DNA from: Eubacteriales bacterium
GTDB taxonomy: Bacteria > Bacillota_A > Clostridia > Saccharofermentanales > DTU023
Length of the DNA stretch: 64,000 nucleotides
Reading direction: 5' to 3'
NCBI GenBank assembly: GCA_030532185.1
Contig: JAUNLO010000003.1
Location: 1 to 64,000 of the forward strand
Below, in pieces: positions 8,512 through 17,401 of the stretch. How positions within the stretch are numbered: the stretch's first letter is position 1; each line of letters opens with the position of its first letter. The position numbers and the translations under genes were made by a program. The notes under the pieces were generated by a model that ran no database searches, was not told the DNA's origin, and was given only the letters and a program-made list of their open reading frames with translations.

Positions 8512-8527
8512 TTGAGGTGTGAAAGCG

Positions 8528-9559
8528 ATGAATATCTACGACATAGCCCAAAAGGCGGGAGTATCTGTAGCTACTGTCTCTAGAGTGCTTAATAAAAGCC
8601 AAAATGTTAGTGAGGAGACTCGGAAAAAGGTCTTATCTGTAATCGAGGGCAGCAATTTTGTGCCCAATTCTGTGGCTCGCTCGCTCTCCAAGGGCTCTTC
8701 ACGCAATATAGGTTTTTTAGTTCCGGATATTGAAAACCCCTTTTTCGGTGCCATTCTCCATGGTATCTCTGACTACGCTTACACGACCGGCCACAATGTA
8801 TTTATGTTTGGCACCAATGAAGACGAGCAAAGGGAGTGGGAGGTGCTGAACGCAATTCAGCCAGCCATGATTCGCGGTCTGATTGCCATCCCGGTTAGTG
8901 AGAATTGCCCGCGTAACACCCAAAAGCTCAAACAATTACAGAGTCAAAATATCCCTGTGGTCTTAATTGACCGTGATATAGCAGGCGGAGGCTTTGATGG
9001 TGTCTTCTCGGAAGATGAAGAGGGGGCTAGGATGGCCACCCAAGCCCTCATTGATGCAGGGCATACCCGGATTGCCACGCTTTGTGGCCCGGGCAATACC
9101 CGTCCCGGCAGAGAACGTCTGCAAGGTTATCTCACTTGTTTAGAAGAAAATGGCCTAGAGATGCCTGAGGGCTACGTGCAGTGTGGTTATTTTTCCGAAG
9201 AACAATCCTATAAAGCTATGCACACTCTCATGCAGCAAGACCCTTTGCCTACGGCTGTCTTGAGTGCTAGCAACATGACAACTTTGGGCATTATGAAATA
9301 CCTCAAAGAGCGCAATCTGCAGCTGGGTAAAGACCTGGCTGTAATCGGTTTCGATGACATTAAGGAACTGGAGTTTACCAACATAACCTTATCTGTGGTC
9401 GTGCGTCCGGTTTACCAAATGGGCCGTCTGGTGATGGAACTGCTCCAACAAATCTTTGAGGAAGAGGATGGCGGCAGCCACATTGTGCGTAGATATTCTG
9501 TGAAAACAGAGTTGATTTTAAGAGGATCAGAAAAGTTATACCTAGGAGAAAGTAAATGA
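8528..9559 (+). CDS. LacI-family transcriptional regulator (second copy)
   Basis: A 343-residue protein. The first residues NIYDIAQKAGVSVATVSRVL are the LacI helix-turn-helix, followed by the hinge region (VPNSVARSLSKGSSRNIGFL) and a type I periplasmic-binding-like effector domain with PDIENPFFGAILHGI, ARMATQALIDAGHTRIA and VIGFDDI. ATG at 8528 is preferred over GTG at 8519 because GAGGTG lies eight bases upstream of it. The domain resembles ribose/sugar-type LacI proteins, and the next gene, overlapping by ATGA, is a ribokinase-family kinase. It probably controls its own operon through O4 and may also act on the divergent tctC promoter. Confidence 0.92.
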   Translation: MNIYDIAQKAGVSVATVSRVLNKSQNVSEETRKKVLSVIEGSNFVPNSVARSLSKGSSRNIGFLVPDIENPFFGAILHGISDYAYTTGHNVFMFGTNEDEQREWEVLNAIQPAMIRGLIAIPVSENCPRNTQKLKQLQSQNIPVVLIDRDIAGGGFDGVFSEDEEGARMATQALIDAGHTRIATLCGPGNTRPGRERLQGYLTCLEENGLEMPEGYVQCGYFSEEQSYKAMHTLMQQDPLPTAVLSASNMTTLGIMKYLKERNLQLGKDLAVIGFDDIKELEFTNITLSVVVRPVYQMGRLVMELLQQIFEEEDGGSHIVRRYSVKTELILRGSEKLYLGESK

Positions 9560-10482
9560 GTAAAGTGGTGGTTGTTGGAAGTTTCGTCGTAGACTTGATG
9601 GCTCGTGCCCCCCATCTGCCTGGTCCGGCCGAAACTGTAAAAGGAGACTTCTTCCAGCGTGGTCCCGGGGGCAAAGGTTTTAACCAGGGGGTTGCTGCTT
9701 TCAAGTCTGGGGCTGAGGTAACCATGGTCAGTAAAGTGGGGCAAGATTCTCTGGCCGCTGTGGCCTTGGATCATATGCGAGAACTCAAAATGAGCCAAGA
9801 ATATATGTTTGTGAGTCCCGAGGTCGGGACGGGCGTGGCTCTTATCATGGTGGATGAGCAGACTTCCCAGAACCAAATTGTCGTGGTACCAGGCGCCTGT
9901 AATACGATCACTCCAGCTGAGCTAGCTTCCATTGAACCCTTGCTTAAAGAGGCGGAGTTTCTCCTCCTGCAGCTAGAAATTAACCCAGAGGTTAATGCCC
10001 AAGTAGTGGAGCTCGCCCGGGAGCTGGGGGTAAAAGTCATTATGAATACTGCTCCCTATGCCCCCGTTCCCGATGAATTGTTGCGCCAATTGTGGCTGGT
10101 TACACCTAACGAGGTCGAAGCGGAAGGCTTGACCGGTCTCAAGGTGGATAGTGAGGCAAAGGCCCGAGAAGCTGCCCAGCTGCTTAAGAACCGGGGGATT
10201 GCCAATGTAATTATCACCATGGGGGCCCAGGGGGTATTTGTCAGCACGGCTGAGCGTGAGGCCTTTATTCCTGCTTATGAGGTGGAGGCAATCGATAGTA
10301 CTGGGGCCGGTGATGCCTTTAATGGTGGTTTGCTCACAGCCTTGGCTGAGGGGAAGAATCTTTTTGCGGCAGCAGAGTTTGCCAATGCCACCGCAGCTCT
10401 CTCAGTCCAGAAGTTGGGCACGACCCCCTCTATGCCCTGGCGGTCTGAAATTGATCAGTTTATAGCTGCCCAAGAAGGCTAA
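9556..10482 (+). CDS. rbsK: PfkB/ribokinase-family carbohydrate kinase
   Basis: A 308-residue kinase. Family signatures are GPGGKGFNQGVAAFKSGAEV near residues 36-55 (substrate-binding GGKGxNQA-type motif) and DSTGAGDAFNGGLL near the C-terminus (PfkB signature 2, with the catalytic Asp in GAGD). It also has the ribokinase-like starts VVVGSFVVDL and VTPNEVEAEGLTG. It is predicted to phosphorylate a sugar with ATP in the cytoplasm. Ribose is the default guess from similarity, but no ribose transporter or pyranase is nearby and the downstream genes are peptide-type. Its start overlaps the lacI stop (ATGA), so translation is coupled. The specific substrate is uncertain; an amino-sugar or sugar-amine adduct kinase is also possible. 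Confidence 0.85.
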   Translation: MSKVVVVGSFVVDLMARAPHLPGPAETVKGDFFQRGPGGKGFNQGVAAFKSGAEVTMVSKVGQDSLAAVALDHMRELKMSQEYMFVSPEVGTGVALIMVDEQTSQNQIVVVPGACNTITPAELASIEPLLKEAEFLLLQLEINPEVNAQVVELARELGVKVIMNTAPYAPVPDELLRQLWLVTPNEVEAEGLTGLKVDSEAKAREAAQLLKNRGIANVIITMGAQGVFVSTAEREAFIPAYEVEAIDSTGAGDAFNGGLLTALAEGKNLFAAAEFANATAALSVQKLGTTPSMPWRSEIDQFIAAQEG

Positions 10483-10538
10483 GCCCTTTTGTCGCGGTCA
10501 GAGTCAGTAAAGAGCGGGATAAGTTAGAGGTTACTGTT

Positions 10539-11495
10539 ATGACGAGATTTGTGTTGAAGAGGATTTTAACAGCTATACCGGTATTCTTAGGTATTACCAT
10601 TTTGGTTTTTGCACTTTCCTATGCAGCAAGTGGTAGTCCTGTTTCCCTGCTGCTACAAGATCCTATGACCACCAAGGAAGAAATTGCCATGCTCGAAGAG
10701 CAATTGGGCTTAAATAAACCGGTTTATATCCAATACTTAAATTGGCTACACCAGCTCTTACAAGGTAATTTTGGTTTTTCTTATCGCACGGGTCAAACGG
10801 TGGCCTTCATGGTGGGGGAGAGGGTAGGCCCTACCCTCTTGTTGACGGTTACTTCCACTTTGGTGTCCATTTTAATTGCGGTACCTTTAGGGGTGATGTC
10901 TGCCTATAAACCCTATTCTGGCTGGGATTATGTCTCCTCTGCTCTTTCCTTTGTGGGTGCCTCCTTGCCTAACTTCTTTGCAGGCTTACTGATGATTTAC
11001 TTTTTCACGGTAAAGCTGCAGTGGTTGCCCTTGGGGGGTATGTTCAGCACTAGTTCTTCCAAAAATTTGGGGGATTTATTCCTCCACCTCTTGCTACCCT
11101 TGATCACCTTTAGTTTGCAACAAATCGGCAGTATCCTGCGGCAAACCCGGTCTAGCCTTATGGAAGTCATGCAAGATGACTTTATCCGTACGGCCAGGGC
11201 CAAGGGTATTTCGGAAACTCGTGTGGTGGTCCGCCATGGCTTGAGAAACGCTCTGATTCCGGTAGTTACAGTGGTTTTTTCTATGGTCCCCTTTATTATC
11301 GGGGGCGCAGTGATTACCGAACAGATTTTTAGCTGGCCCGGCATCGGCAGCCTGATGGTGCAATCGATTAACGCCCGTGACTACCCCGTCATCATGGGTA
11401 TCACGACTATCGTGGCAGGCGTGGTTTTGACGGCAAACATAGTCGCTGACGTGGTCTACGGTTTACTGGATCCCAAGATAAGAATGAGTCGTTAG
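10539..11495 (+). CDS. Opp/Dpp-type ABC transporter permease (DppB-like)
   Basis: A 318-residue inner permease with six membrane segments. It has the DppB/OppB hallmarks: an N-terminal FVLKRILTAIPVFLGITILV segment, an extracellular domain with QYLNWLHQLLQGNFGFSYR, and a cytoplasmic EAA-type loop (MQDDFIRTARAKGISETRVV). It starts 56 bases after the kinase gene and is followed 13 bases later by the DppC-type partner. It forms the membrane channel for import of peptides or related solutes. Confidence 0.92.
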   Translation: MTRFVLKRILTAIPVFLGITILVFALSYAASGSPVSLLLQDPMTTKEEIAMLEEQLGLNKPVYIQYLNWLHQLLQGNFGFSYRTGQTVAFMVGERVGPTLLLTVTSTLVSILIAVPLGVMSAYKPYSGWDYVSSALSFVGASLPNFFAGLLMIYFFTVKLQWLPLGGMFSTSSSKNLGDLFLHLLLPLITFSLQQIGSILRQTRSSLMEVMQDDFIRTARAKGISETRVVVRHGLRNALIPVVTVVFSMVPFIIGGAVITEQIFSWPGIGSLMVQSINARDYPVIMGITTIVAGVVLTANIVADVVYGLLDPKIRMSR

Positions 11496-11508
11496 AGGTG
11501 CATAAACT

Positions 11509-12387
11509 ATGAATGGCAAAAAACAAGAACAATATAGCAATAGCTCCTACTGGCGAGACTCCCTGCTGCGCTTCAAAAAACATAAATTGGCTATGGTGGG
11601 ACTTGTCACCCTAGTCCTCATGGTCCTCCTGGTAATTTTTGCCCCTCTGATTTTCCAGCTGGACCCCATTAGCTCGGATTACGAAAATTTTGGGGTGAGT
11701 CCCAATGCCCGCTACTGGTTGGGCACAGATGATTTAGGCCGCGATGCCATGGCCAGACTCTTATTTGGCGGACGCGTTTCCCTGCATGTTGGCCTCACTT
11801 CCAGCCTTTTGAGTCTCTTAATTGGCTGCCCTCTGGGCGTGATTGCTGGCTTTTACAAGGGGGTTTGGGAGCAAATTATCATGCGGGCTTCGGAAGTCTT
11901 CATGTCTATACCCTCCATGATCCTGGCCTTGGTTATGGTATCTATTACGGGACCTTCGATGCGTACGGTCATTATTGTAATCGGTATCATGGGCTGGCCA
12001 GAGTTTGCTAAGTTGATGTATGCGACTACCTTGTCGAACCGGGAAAAGGACTATATTGAATCTGCTCGGGCCATAGGGACGAATTCTAAAAATATTATTC
12101 TAAAATATATACTGCCAAATTCCCTATCTCCCTTAATTGTAGCTTTTACCTTCCGCACAGCTAGCTCCATTATCCAGGAATCCAGTCTGAGTTTTCTGGG
12201 CATGGGCGTGATGCCACCTCAGGCCTCCTGGGGCAACATTCTTTATGATGCCCAATCTATTTCTATCTTGTCTGATCGGCCCTGGCTGTGGATACCGGCA
12301 GGCATTTGCCTGGTTCTGATTATTAGTAGTTTGAACTTTATTGGTGATGGCCTGCGTGATGCTCTTGATACTAAGACCGTTGTCTAG
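11509..12387 (+). CDS. Opp/Dpp-type ABC transporter permease (DppC-like)
   Basis: A 292-residue partner permease. It carries the DppC/OppC N-terminal pattern (RFKKHKLAMVGLVTLVLMVL), the YWLGTDDLGRDAMARLLFGGR motif, and the EAA loop EKDYIESARAIGTNSKNI. About six membrane segments are visible. The gene lies 13 bases after the DppB-like gene and pairs with it. Confidence 0.93.
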   Translation: MNGKKQEQYSNSSYWRDSLLRFKKHKLAMVGLVTLVLMVLLVIFAPLIFQLDPISSDYENFGVSPNARYWLGTDDLGRDAMARLLFGGRVSLHVGLTSSLLSLLIGCPLGVIAGFYKGVWEQIIMRASEVFMSIPSMILALVMVSITGPSMRTVIIVIGIMGWPEFAKLMYATTLSNREKDYIESARAIGTNSKNIILKYILPNSLSPLIVAFTFRTASSIIQESSLSFLGMGVMPPQASWGNILYDAQSISILSDRPWLWIPAGICLVLIISSLNFIGDGLRDALDTKTVV

Positions 12388-12427
12388 AGCGGTCTTGTAA
12401 ATAACCCAAATAACTAAGGAGGTTATT

Positions 12428-14035
12428 ATGGAAAGGAAAAATATCTTTTCACTGCTGGCTGCCTTGCTAGTTGCCGCTCTTCTCATGGGAGGAGCTTATC
12501 CGGTGAGTGCGGCTGATGAAAGAGTGGTAACAATCGGCATTACATCTGTCTGGGATACTTTTATGCCTTTGAACACCACTAGTGCCCACACTGATGCGGT
12601 GCTGGAACAAATGTTTGACCGCCTGATGGTGATTAACCGTGATGGAACTTTCGAACCTCGCCTGGCTGAAAGCTGGGAGATGAACGAAGAAATGGACACC
12701 ATTACCTACCATCTCAATCCTGAGGCTAAGTGGCATGACGGTGAGCCGGTTACCGCAGACGACGTAGTTTTCACCTATCGTCTGGCCACCGATCCGGAAG
12801 TAAAGCACATGAGAAGAATCCGCCTGATGTACTTTGCCGGAACGGATGATGAAGGTGCTGCACTTTCCGAGGATTCTCTGGAAATTGAGGCTCTGGATGA
12901 GCACACCGTAAGTGTCAAGCTCAAGCAGCCCATGGATCCCATCGCTGTCTATGCTCTGACCAATAGAGACATCTTCATCCTGCCTGAGCACCTTCTCAAG
13001 GATATGGGTAAAGATGAGGTTATCAATAGTGACTTCTGGCAGAAGCCTATTGGTTCTGGCCCCTTCAAGTTTGATTCCACCATCTCCGGTGAGCGTGTGG
13101 AATTCGTAGCCAATGAGGATTACTATCTCGGCAAACCAGATTTCGATAGATTGATTATCAGAATGATGCCTGCCGCCAACTTATATGCAGGTCTCAAGAG
13201 TGGGGAAATCGATATTATCATGGGTGGTATGAGTGCCTCTATTCCCCTGCAGGATTGGGAAAATGTAGCCAAGGACGAGTCTCTGGCCTCCTTCTCCATT
13301 CCTTCTCTGGCCTATCAGTACATGTCGGTCAATACTTCTCGGGAATATCTGCCTCAAGAAATTCGCCAGGCCATGAGCTTAGCCATTAACCGTGACGTTA
13401 TCATAAATAACCTCTTAAAAGGACAAGGCGTTCCTGCTATTGGTCCCCTGCCTCCCACCCATCAATACTTCAACGAAGAAATTCTGCCCATTGAGTTTGA
13501 TGTCGAGAGAGCTAAGACCATGGTAGAAGAAGCTGGTTGGGATCCCAATAGGGTGCTACAGTTCCTGGTTCCTCAGGGTAATAAAGTGCGTGAAATGTCT
13601 GCTCCTCTGATTCAGCAGAACTTAGCCGCCATCGGTATTAAGACGGAAATCCAAATGATGGACTTCCCCACCATGCTGCAAGCTGCTCGCGATGGTGAGT
13701 ACGATCTCTGCTTAATTGGTAGTGCGGGTTCTTTAGACCCGGCAGAGTGCGCCCCCAACGTAACCGTGGGTTATCTCAATAACTTCTCGCAGACGGACGA
13801 CCCCACCATTGGTGACCTGGCTGCTAAGGGTGCTGCTTCTATCGATATGGAAGAACGTGTGAAGTATTTCAATGAATACCAAACTACCTTTAAAGAGCAG
13901 TCTCCCTTAATTTTCCTCTACTTCTCTAATGAGCTCTTTGCCTATAACAACAGCAAATTAGCTAATGTACATCCTGACGTTCAGGATTACGCAATTAACC
14001 GTGTACCCTGGACTTGGGAATACATTGGTGAGTAA
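12428..14035 (+). CDS. Family 5 extracellular solute-binding protein (peptide-type)
   Basis: A 535-residue SBP_bac_5 protein. It has MFDRLMVINRDGTFEPRLAESW near residue 60 and YHLNPEAKWHDGEPVTADDVVFTYR near residue 100, both diagnostic of the DppA/OppA fold. The N-terminus is a secretory signal with cleavage expected after VSA (about residue 28). It has no lipobox Cys, so it is predicted to be a type I-cleaved protein rather than a lipoprotein, which is unusual for a monoderm binding protein. AAGGAGG precedes the ATG. A GC-rich hairpin follows the gene. It delivers the solute to the DppB/DppC channel. Confidence 0.92.
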   Translation: MERKNIFSLLAALLVAALLMGGAYPVSAADERVVTIGITSVWDTFMPLNTTSAHTDAVLEQMFDRLMVINRDGTFEPRLAESWEMNEEMDTITYHLNPEAKWHDGEPVTADDVVFTYRLATDPEVKHMRRIRLMYFAGTDDEGAALSEDSLEIEALDEHTVSVKLKQPMDPIAVYALTNRDIFILPEHLLKDMGKDEVINSDFWQKPIGSGPFKFDSTISGERVEFVANEDYYLGKPDFDRLIIRMMPAANLYAGLKSGEIDIIMGGMSASIPLQDWENVAKDESLASFSIPSLAYQYMSVNTSREYLPQEIRQAMSLAINRDVIINNLLKGQGVPAIGPLPPTHQYFNEEILPIEFDVERAKTMVEEAGWDPNRVLQFLVPQGNKVREMSAPLIQQNLAAIGIKTEIQMMDFPTMLQAARDGEYDLCLIGSAGSLDPAECAPNVTVGYLNNFSQTDDPTIGDLAAKGAASIDMEERVKYFNEYQTTFKEQSPLIFLYFSNELFAYNNSKLANVHPDVQDYAINRVPWTWEYIGE

Positions 14036-14045
14036 TAACTAGTAT

Positions 14046-14067
14046 CCGGCAGCCTGCGGGCTGCCGG
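14046..14067 (+). promoter_or_regulatory. Intercistronic hairpin after the binding-protein gene
   Basis: CCGGCAGCC (14046-14054) pairs with GGCTGCCGG (14059-14067), a 9-bp GC-rich stem with a four-base loop. It lacks a T-run and sits between the binding-protein gene and the first ATPase gene. It probably protects upstream mRNA or attenuates downstream expression. Confidence 0.7.
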
Positions 14068-14090
14068 CCTTGAATCTATAGGAGTTTCTC

Positions 14091-15065
14091 ATGTCGGACA
14101 ATATCCTCAAAGTAGATCACTTAACTACCGCTTTTAAAAGCAAAGAAGGCTGGGTTAACGTGATTGAAGATGTTAATTTTTCGGTGAAAAAAGGCGAAGT
14201 CTTGGGCATCGTGGGAGAATCTGGTTGTGGGAAATCAGTAACTTCTCTCTCTATTTTGCGCTTGCTGCCTGAAAGATTATCCAAGATTGTCTCGGGATCC
14301 GTCATCTTTGATGGTGTAGATCTGCTGAAACTCAACAAACGCCAACTCAGGAAATATCGGGGTGACGGTATTGCCATGGTCTTCCAAGATTCTCTTTCAG
14401 GCTTGAATCCTGTAGTCCGGATTGGGGATCAATTAGTGGAAGCCATCTTGGCTCATCAAAACATTTCTAAAGAAGCCGCGCAAAAACTGGCGGTGGAAAA
14501 TCTCAAAAAAGTGGGTATTCCCTCTCCTGAAAAAAGGATTCTGGACTATCCCCATCAATTAAGTGGCGGCATGAGACAAAGAGTCTTAATTGCCATGGCT
14601 TTATCCAATCACTTAAATTTGTTAATCGCCGACGAGCCTACTACCGCCTTGGATGTCACCATCCAGGCGCAAATTTTAGACCTACTCTTAGAGTTAAGAG
14701 ATGAATACAAAATGGCGATTATGATCATTACCCACGATATGGGTGTGGTGTACGAGCGTACAGACAAGGTCATGGTTATGTATGCAGGGCAGGTGGTGGA
14801 ATATGGGAGCAGGGATGAAGTTTTCCGTGAAACTCTGCACCCCTATACGGAAGGGCTTTTAGCCTCTATCCCTAAACTTGACCAAGATCGTGACCAGCTT
14901 TTGCCTTCTATACCGGGAACTGTACCGGCCTCCGGCGATATGCCGGAGGGCTGCCGTTTTGCTAGCCGTTGTAAATATTGCAAGGACCAATGCTTGAAAG
15001 CTTCCCCGCCTATGTGGGCGCAAGGAGAGCATCAGGTTCGTTGCTGGAGATATATAAATGACTAA
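14091..15065 (+). CDS. Opp/Dpp-type ABC transporter ATPase (DppD-like)
   Basis: A 324-residue ATPase. It shows Walker A GESGCGKS (about residue 43), the Q-loop MVFQDSLSGLNPV, signature LSGGMRQRV and Walker B LLIADEPTTALDV. The C-terminal oligopeptide-transporter extension includes HPYTEGLLASIPKL and the Cys cluster CRFASRCKYCKDQC, which in this family can bind an iron-sulfur cluster. It energises import together with the next gene, which it overlaps by eight bases. Confidence 0.94.
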   Translation: MSDNILKVDHLTTAFKSKEGWVNVIEDVNFSVKKGEVLGIVGESGCGKSVTSLSILRLLPERLSKIVSGSVIFDGVDLLKLNKRQLRKYRGDGIAMVFQDSLSGLNPVVRIGDQLVEAILAHQNISKEAAQKLAVENLKKVGIPSPEKRILDYPHQLSGGMRQRVLIAMALSNHLNLLIADEPTTALDVTIQAQILDLLLELRDEYKMAIMIITHDMGVVYERTDKVMVMYAGQVVEYGSRDEVFRETLHPYTEGLLASIPKLDQDRDQLLPSIPGTVPASGDMPEGCRFASRCKYCKDQCLKASPPMWAQGEHQVRCWRYIND

Positions 15066-16077
15066 GGAACTACTGAATACACAAAACTTTAGTAAGGAAC
15101 TACTGAAGATAGAAAACTTGAGTAAGCAGTTTATTGTAGAGCGCGATTTTTGGGGGAGACCTCTTAAAAGCTTGACTGCCGTAAATCAAGTGTCTTTAAG
15201 TGTCAAAGAAGGCACTACTTTGGGTATTGTAGGGGAGAGTGGCTGTGGCAAATCTACCTTAGGGAGGTGCGCCATAAGGCTGCTGGAACACACTGCGGGC
15301 CAGGTGATTTATAGGGGACAAAATATTTCTGCCCTGTCTAAGGAGGAAATGACACAGCTGCGACGTCAAATGCAGATTATTTTTCAAGATCCCTATTCCT
15401 CACTCAATCCTAGAATGACTGTCTATGAGCTCATTAAAGAGCCCCTGGACAATTTCAAGATTGGTAGTCCCCAGGAAAGGCAGGAGAAGGTTTACAAGAT
15501 GATGGAGGAGGTTAGCTTAAGGGCCTCCTACGCTCATCGGTACCCGCATGAATTTTCTGGCGGTCAAAGGCAACGTATCACTATTGCCCGGGCCCTCATT
15601 TTAGAACCAGAATTTGTGGTCTGCGACGAACCCGTTTCGGCCCTGGATGTCTCTGTACAATCGCAGGTCCTGAACCTCATGAGGTCCCTGCAAAAAGAGA
15701 GGAATTTAACCTATCTCTTTATTTCTCATAATTTAAGTGTGGTTAAGTATGTCAGTGATGAAATTGTGGTGATGTATCTGGGTAGGGTGGTGGAAAAAGC
15801 ACCGGGTGATTTACTCTTCACCCATACCCTGCACCCCTACAGCCAAGCCTTGATTTCGGCCATTCCGGTTACCCAAGAGAGTGATATTGCCAAAATCACC
15901 CTAAGTGGTGAGGTTCCCAGCCCCCTCCAGGCTCCTTCTGGCTGTTGTTTTCATACCAGATGTAGCCACTGCACCCCGCAATGTGAGACAGAGGTTCCGG
16001 AATTACGGGAAATCGAGCCAGACCATTTTGTGGCCTGCCATCTTTTTCAGAACAGGAAGGAAGTAGCCCATGTTTAA
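15058..16077 (+). CDS. Opp/Dpp-type ABC transporter ATPase (DppF-like)
   Basis: A 339-residue ATPase. It has Walker A GESGCGKST, the Q-loop IIFQDPYSSLNPRMTV, signature FSGGQRQRITIARAL, and Walker B VVCDEPVSALDVSVQ. The C-terminal region has HPYSQALISAIPV and the Cys cluster CCFHTRCSHCTPQC. The first 20 residues contain a short internal repeat (a TQNFSKELLKIENLSK-like doublet, DNA around 15061-15125), which is extra relative to typical DppF starts. It overlaps both neighbours by eight bases, so the ATPases and peptidase are translationally coupled. Confidence 0.94.
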   Translation: MTKELLNTQNFSKELLKIENLSKQFIVERDFWGRPLKSLTAVNQVSLSVKEGTTLGIVGESGCGKSTLGRCAIRLLEHTAGQVIYRGQNISALSKEEMTQLRRQMQIIFQDPYSSLNPRMTVYELIKEPLDNFKIGSPQERQEKVYKMMEEVSLRASYAHRYPHEFSGGQRQRITIARALILEPEFVVCDEPVSALDVSVQSQVLNLMRSLQKERNLTYLFISHNLSVVKYVSDEIVVMYLGRVVEKAPGDLLFTHTLHPYSQALISAIPVTQESDIAKITLSGEVPSPLQAPSGCCFHTRCSHCTPQCETEVPELREIEPDHFVACHLFQNRKEVAHV

Positions 16078-17401
16078 GGCCTGGTTAGAGGAGCGGAAAA
16101 AAAGCATTGTTCAAGAACTGAGTGATCTCCTGGCCATCCCTAGCGTAAGCGAGGCCAGTGATAATCCGGCTGAACCTTATGGTAAGGCCTGCCGGCAGGC
16201 TGCCGACTATATGTCAGACCTGGCTAGAAAATATGGCTTGCATGCTGAGAAGGTGGACAATCGCTACCTTATCGTCCGAGGCGAGAGGGCGGAAGACCGT
16301 CCTCAAATCGGCATTTTTTGCCATCTTGATGTAGTGCCTGCAGGAGAAGGTTGGAGTTTCCCTCCTTACGCTTTATCGGAAAAAGAAGGCTACCTTATTG
16401 GTAGAGGAGTAGGAGATAATAAAGGAGCCTCAATTATTGCCTTACATCTGCTCAGCTATCTCCAAGAAAGCCAACTTAAAAACTTTGGTGTCTTCATTTT
16501 TTATGGTTTAAATGAAGAGGCAGGCATGTCGGATATTAAAGCTTATCTGGCCTCTCACCCGGCACCAGACCTGGCTCTGGTTCCCGATGTGGAACTTCCT
16601 GTGTGTATCGGAGAAAAATCTCGTCTGGTTTTCACTCTGACCGGTAAGCTCCAGCTCCATAAGCAGATTAGCCTGCAGGGGGGAGTTGCCGATAATGTAA
16701 TTCCCCAAAAAGGGTTTGCGAAAATTGAGGGGCACGACTTGGTGGCAGAAGCGACTGGTGGTCATGCCGCCTTTCCCAAAGATGGCGCCAATGCCCTCAC
16801 CGCCTTGCTGGCACAAATTCTGCAGTCAGGTCTCCTAGATTCTCACGACCAAGGGGAGCTAGCAAAGCTAGAAAAGTTAATTGCCCCTTATCACGGTGAA
16901 GGTCTCGACCTGGCTTATACGGATGCCCGGGGTGATGTTCTTACCCTGGTTTGCACGCAACTCAAGCTGACCGAGGACGGCGACTTCCTCCTAGGCTATG
17001 ATTGCCGCTTCCCCGCGGAGCTGCCTGCCGACCGTTTAATAGAAAAATTGACAGAGGCCTGCCATAAGCAAGGGCTGGAGCTGGAGATTAGCAAGAATGA
17101 CCCGAGCCTAGATAAGGACTTGGATGAAAAATTAGTTGAGGCCCTCGTGGCTATCTGTAACCGCTATACAGGGAGACAGGACCCTGCCTACCGCATGGGT
17201 GGGGGGACCTACGCCAGGCATTTTAGCCAGGGGCTGGGGCTGGGTATCGGGCAAAAATTTACCAAGCCCAACTTCATTAAGGAGGGGCAAGGTGGGGCCC
17301 ATCAGGCGGATGAGTGTATCCCGCAAAATCAGCTCTGGGATGGTCTGCATATTCTGTATGAGAGTCTTTGCTGGATTGATACACATTATGACTTAGATTA
17401 G
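16070..17401 (+). CDS. pepV: M20-family dipeptidase (PepV-like)
   Basis: A 443-residue zinc metallopeptidase. Metal and catalytic motifs are HLDVVP (His85, Asp87), GRGVGDNKG (Asp116), and GLNEEAG (Glu149 as general base, Glu150 as ligand), then VPDVELPV for the second-metal Asp. The C-terminal GGGTYARHF resembles the conserved PepV active-site His region. These point to the PepV/Xaa-His dipeptidase branch, which cleaves imported dipeptides in the cytoplasm. It overlaps the DppF-like gene by eight bases, so it is directly coupled to the importer. The last codons (WIDTHYDLD) form the first unit of a downstream tandem repeat. Confidence 0.9.
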   Translation: MFKAWLEERKKSIVQELSDLLAIPSVSEASDNPAEPYGKACRQAADYMSDLARKYGLHAEKVDNRYLIVRGERAEDRPQIGIFCHLDVVPAGEGWSFPPYALSEKEGYLIGRGVGDNKGASIIALHLLSYLQESQLKNFGVFIFYGLNEEAGMSDIKAYLASHPAPDLALVPDVELPVCIGEKSRLVFTLTGKLQLHKQISLQGGVADNVIPQKGFAKIEGHDLVAEATGGHAAFPKDGANALTALLAQILQSGLLDSHDQGELAKLEKLIAPYHGEGLDLAYTDARGDVLTLVCTQLKLTEDGDFLLGYDCRFPAELPADRLIEKLTEACHKQGLELEISKNDPSLDKDLDEKLVEALVAICNRYTGRQDPAYRMGGGTYARHFSQGLGLGIGQKFTKPNFIKEGQGGAHQADECIPQNQLWDGLHILYESLCWIDTHYDLD

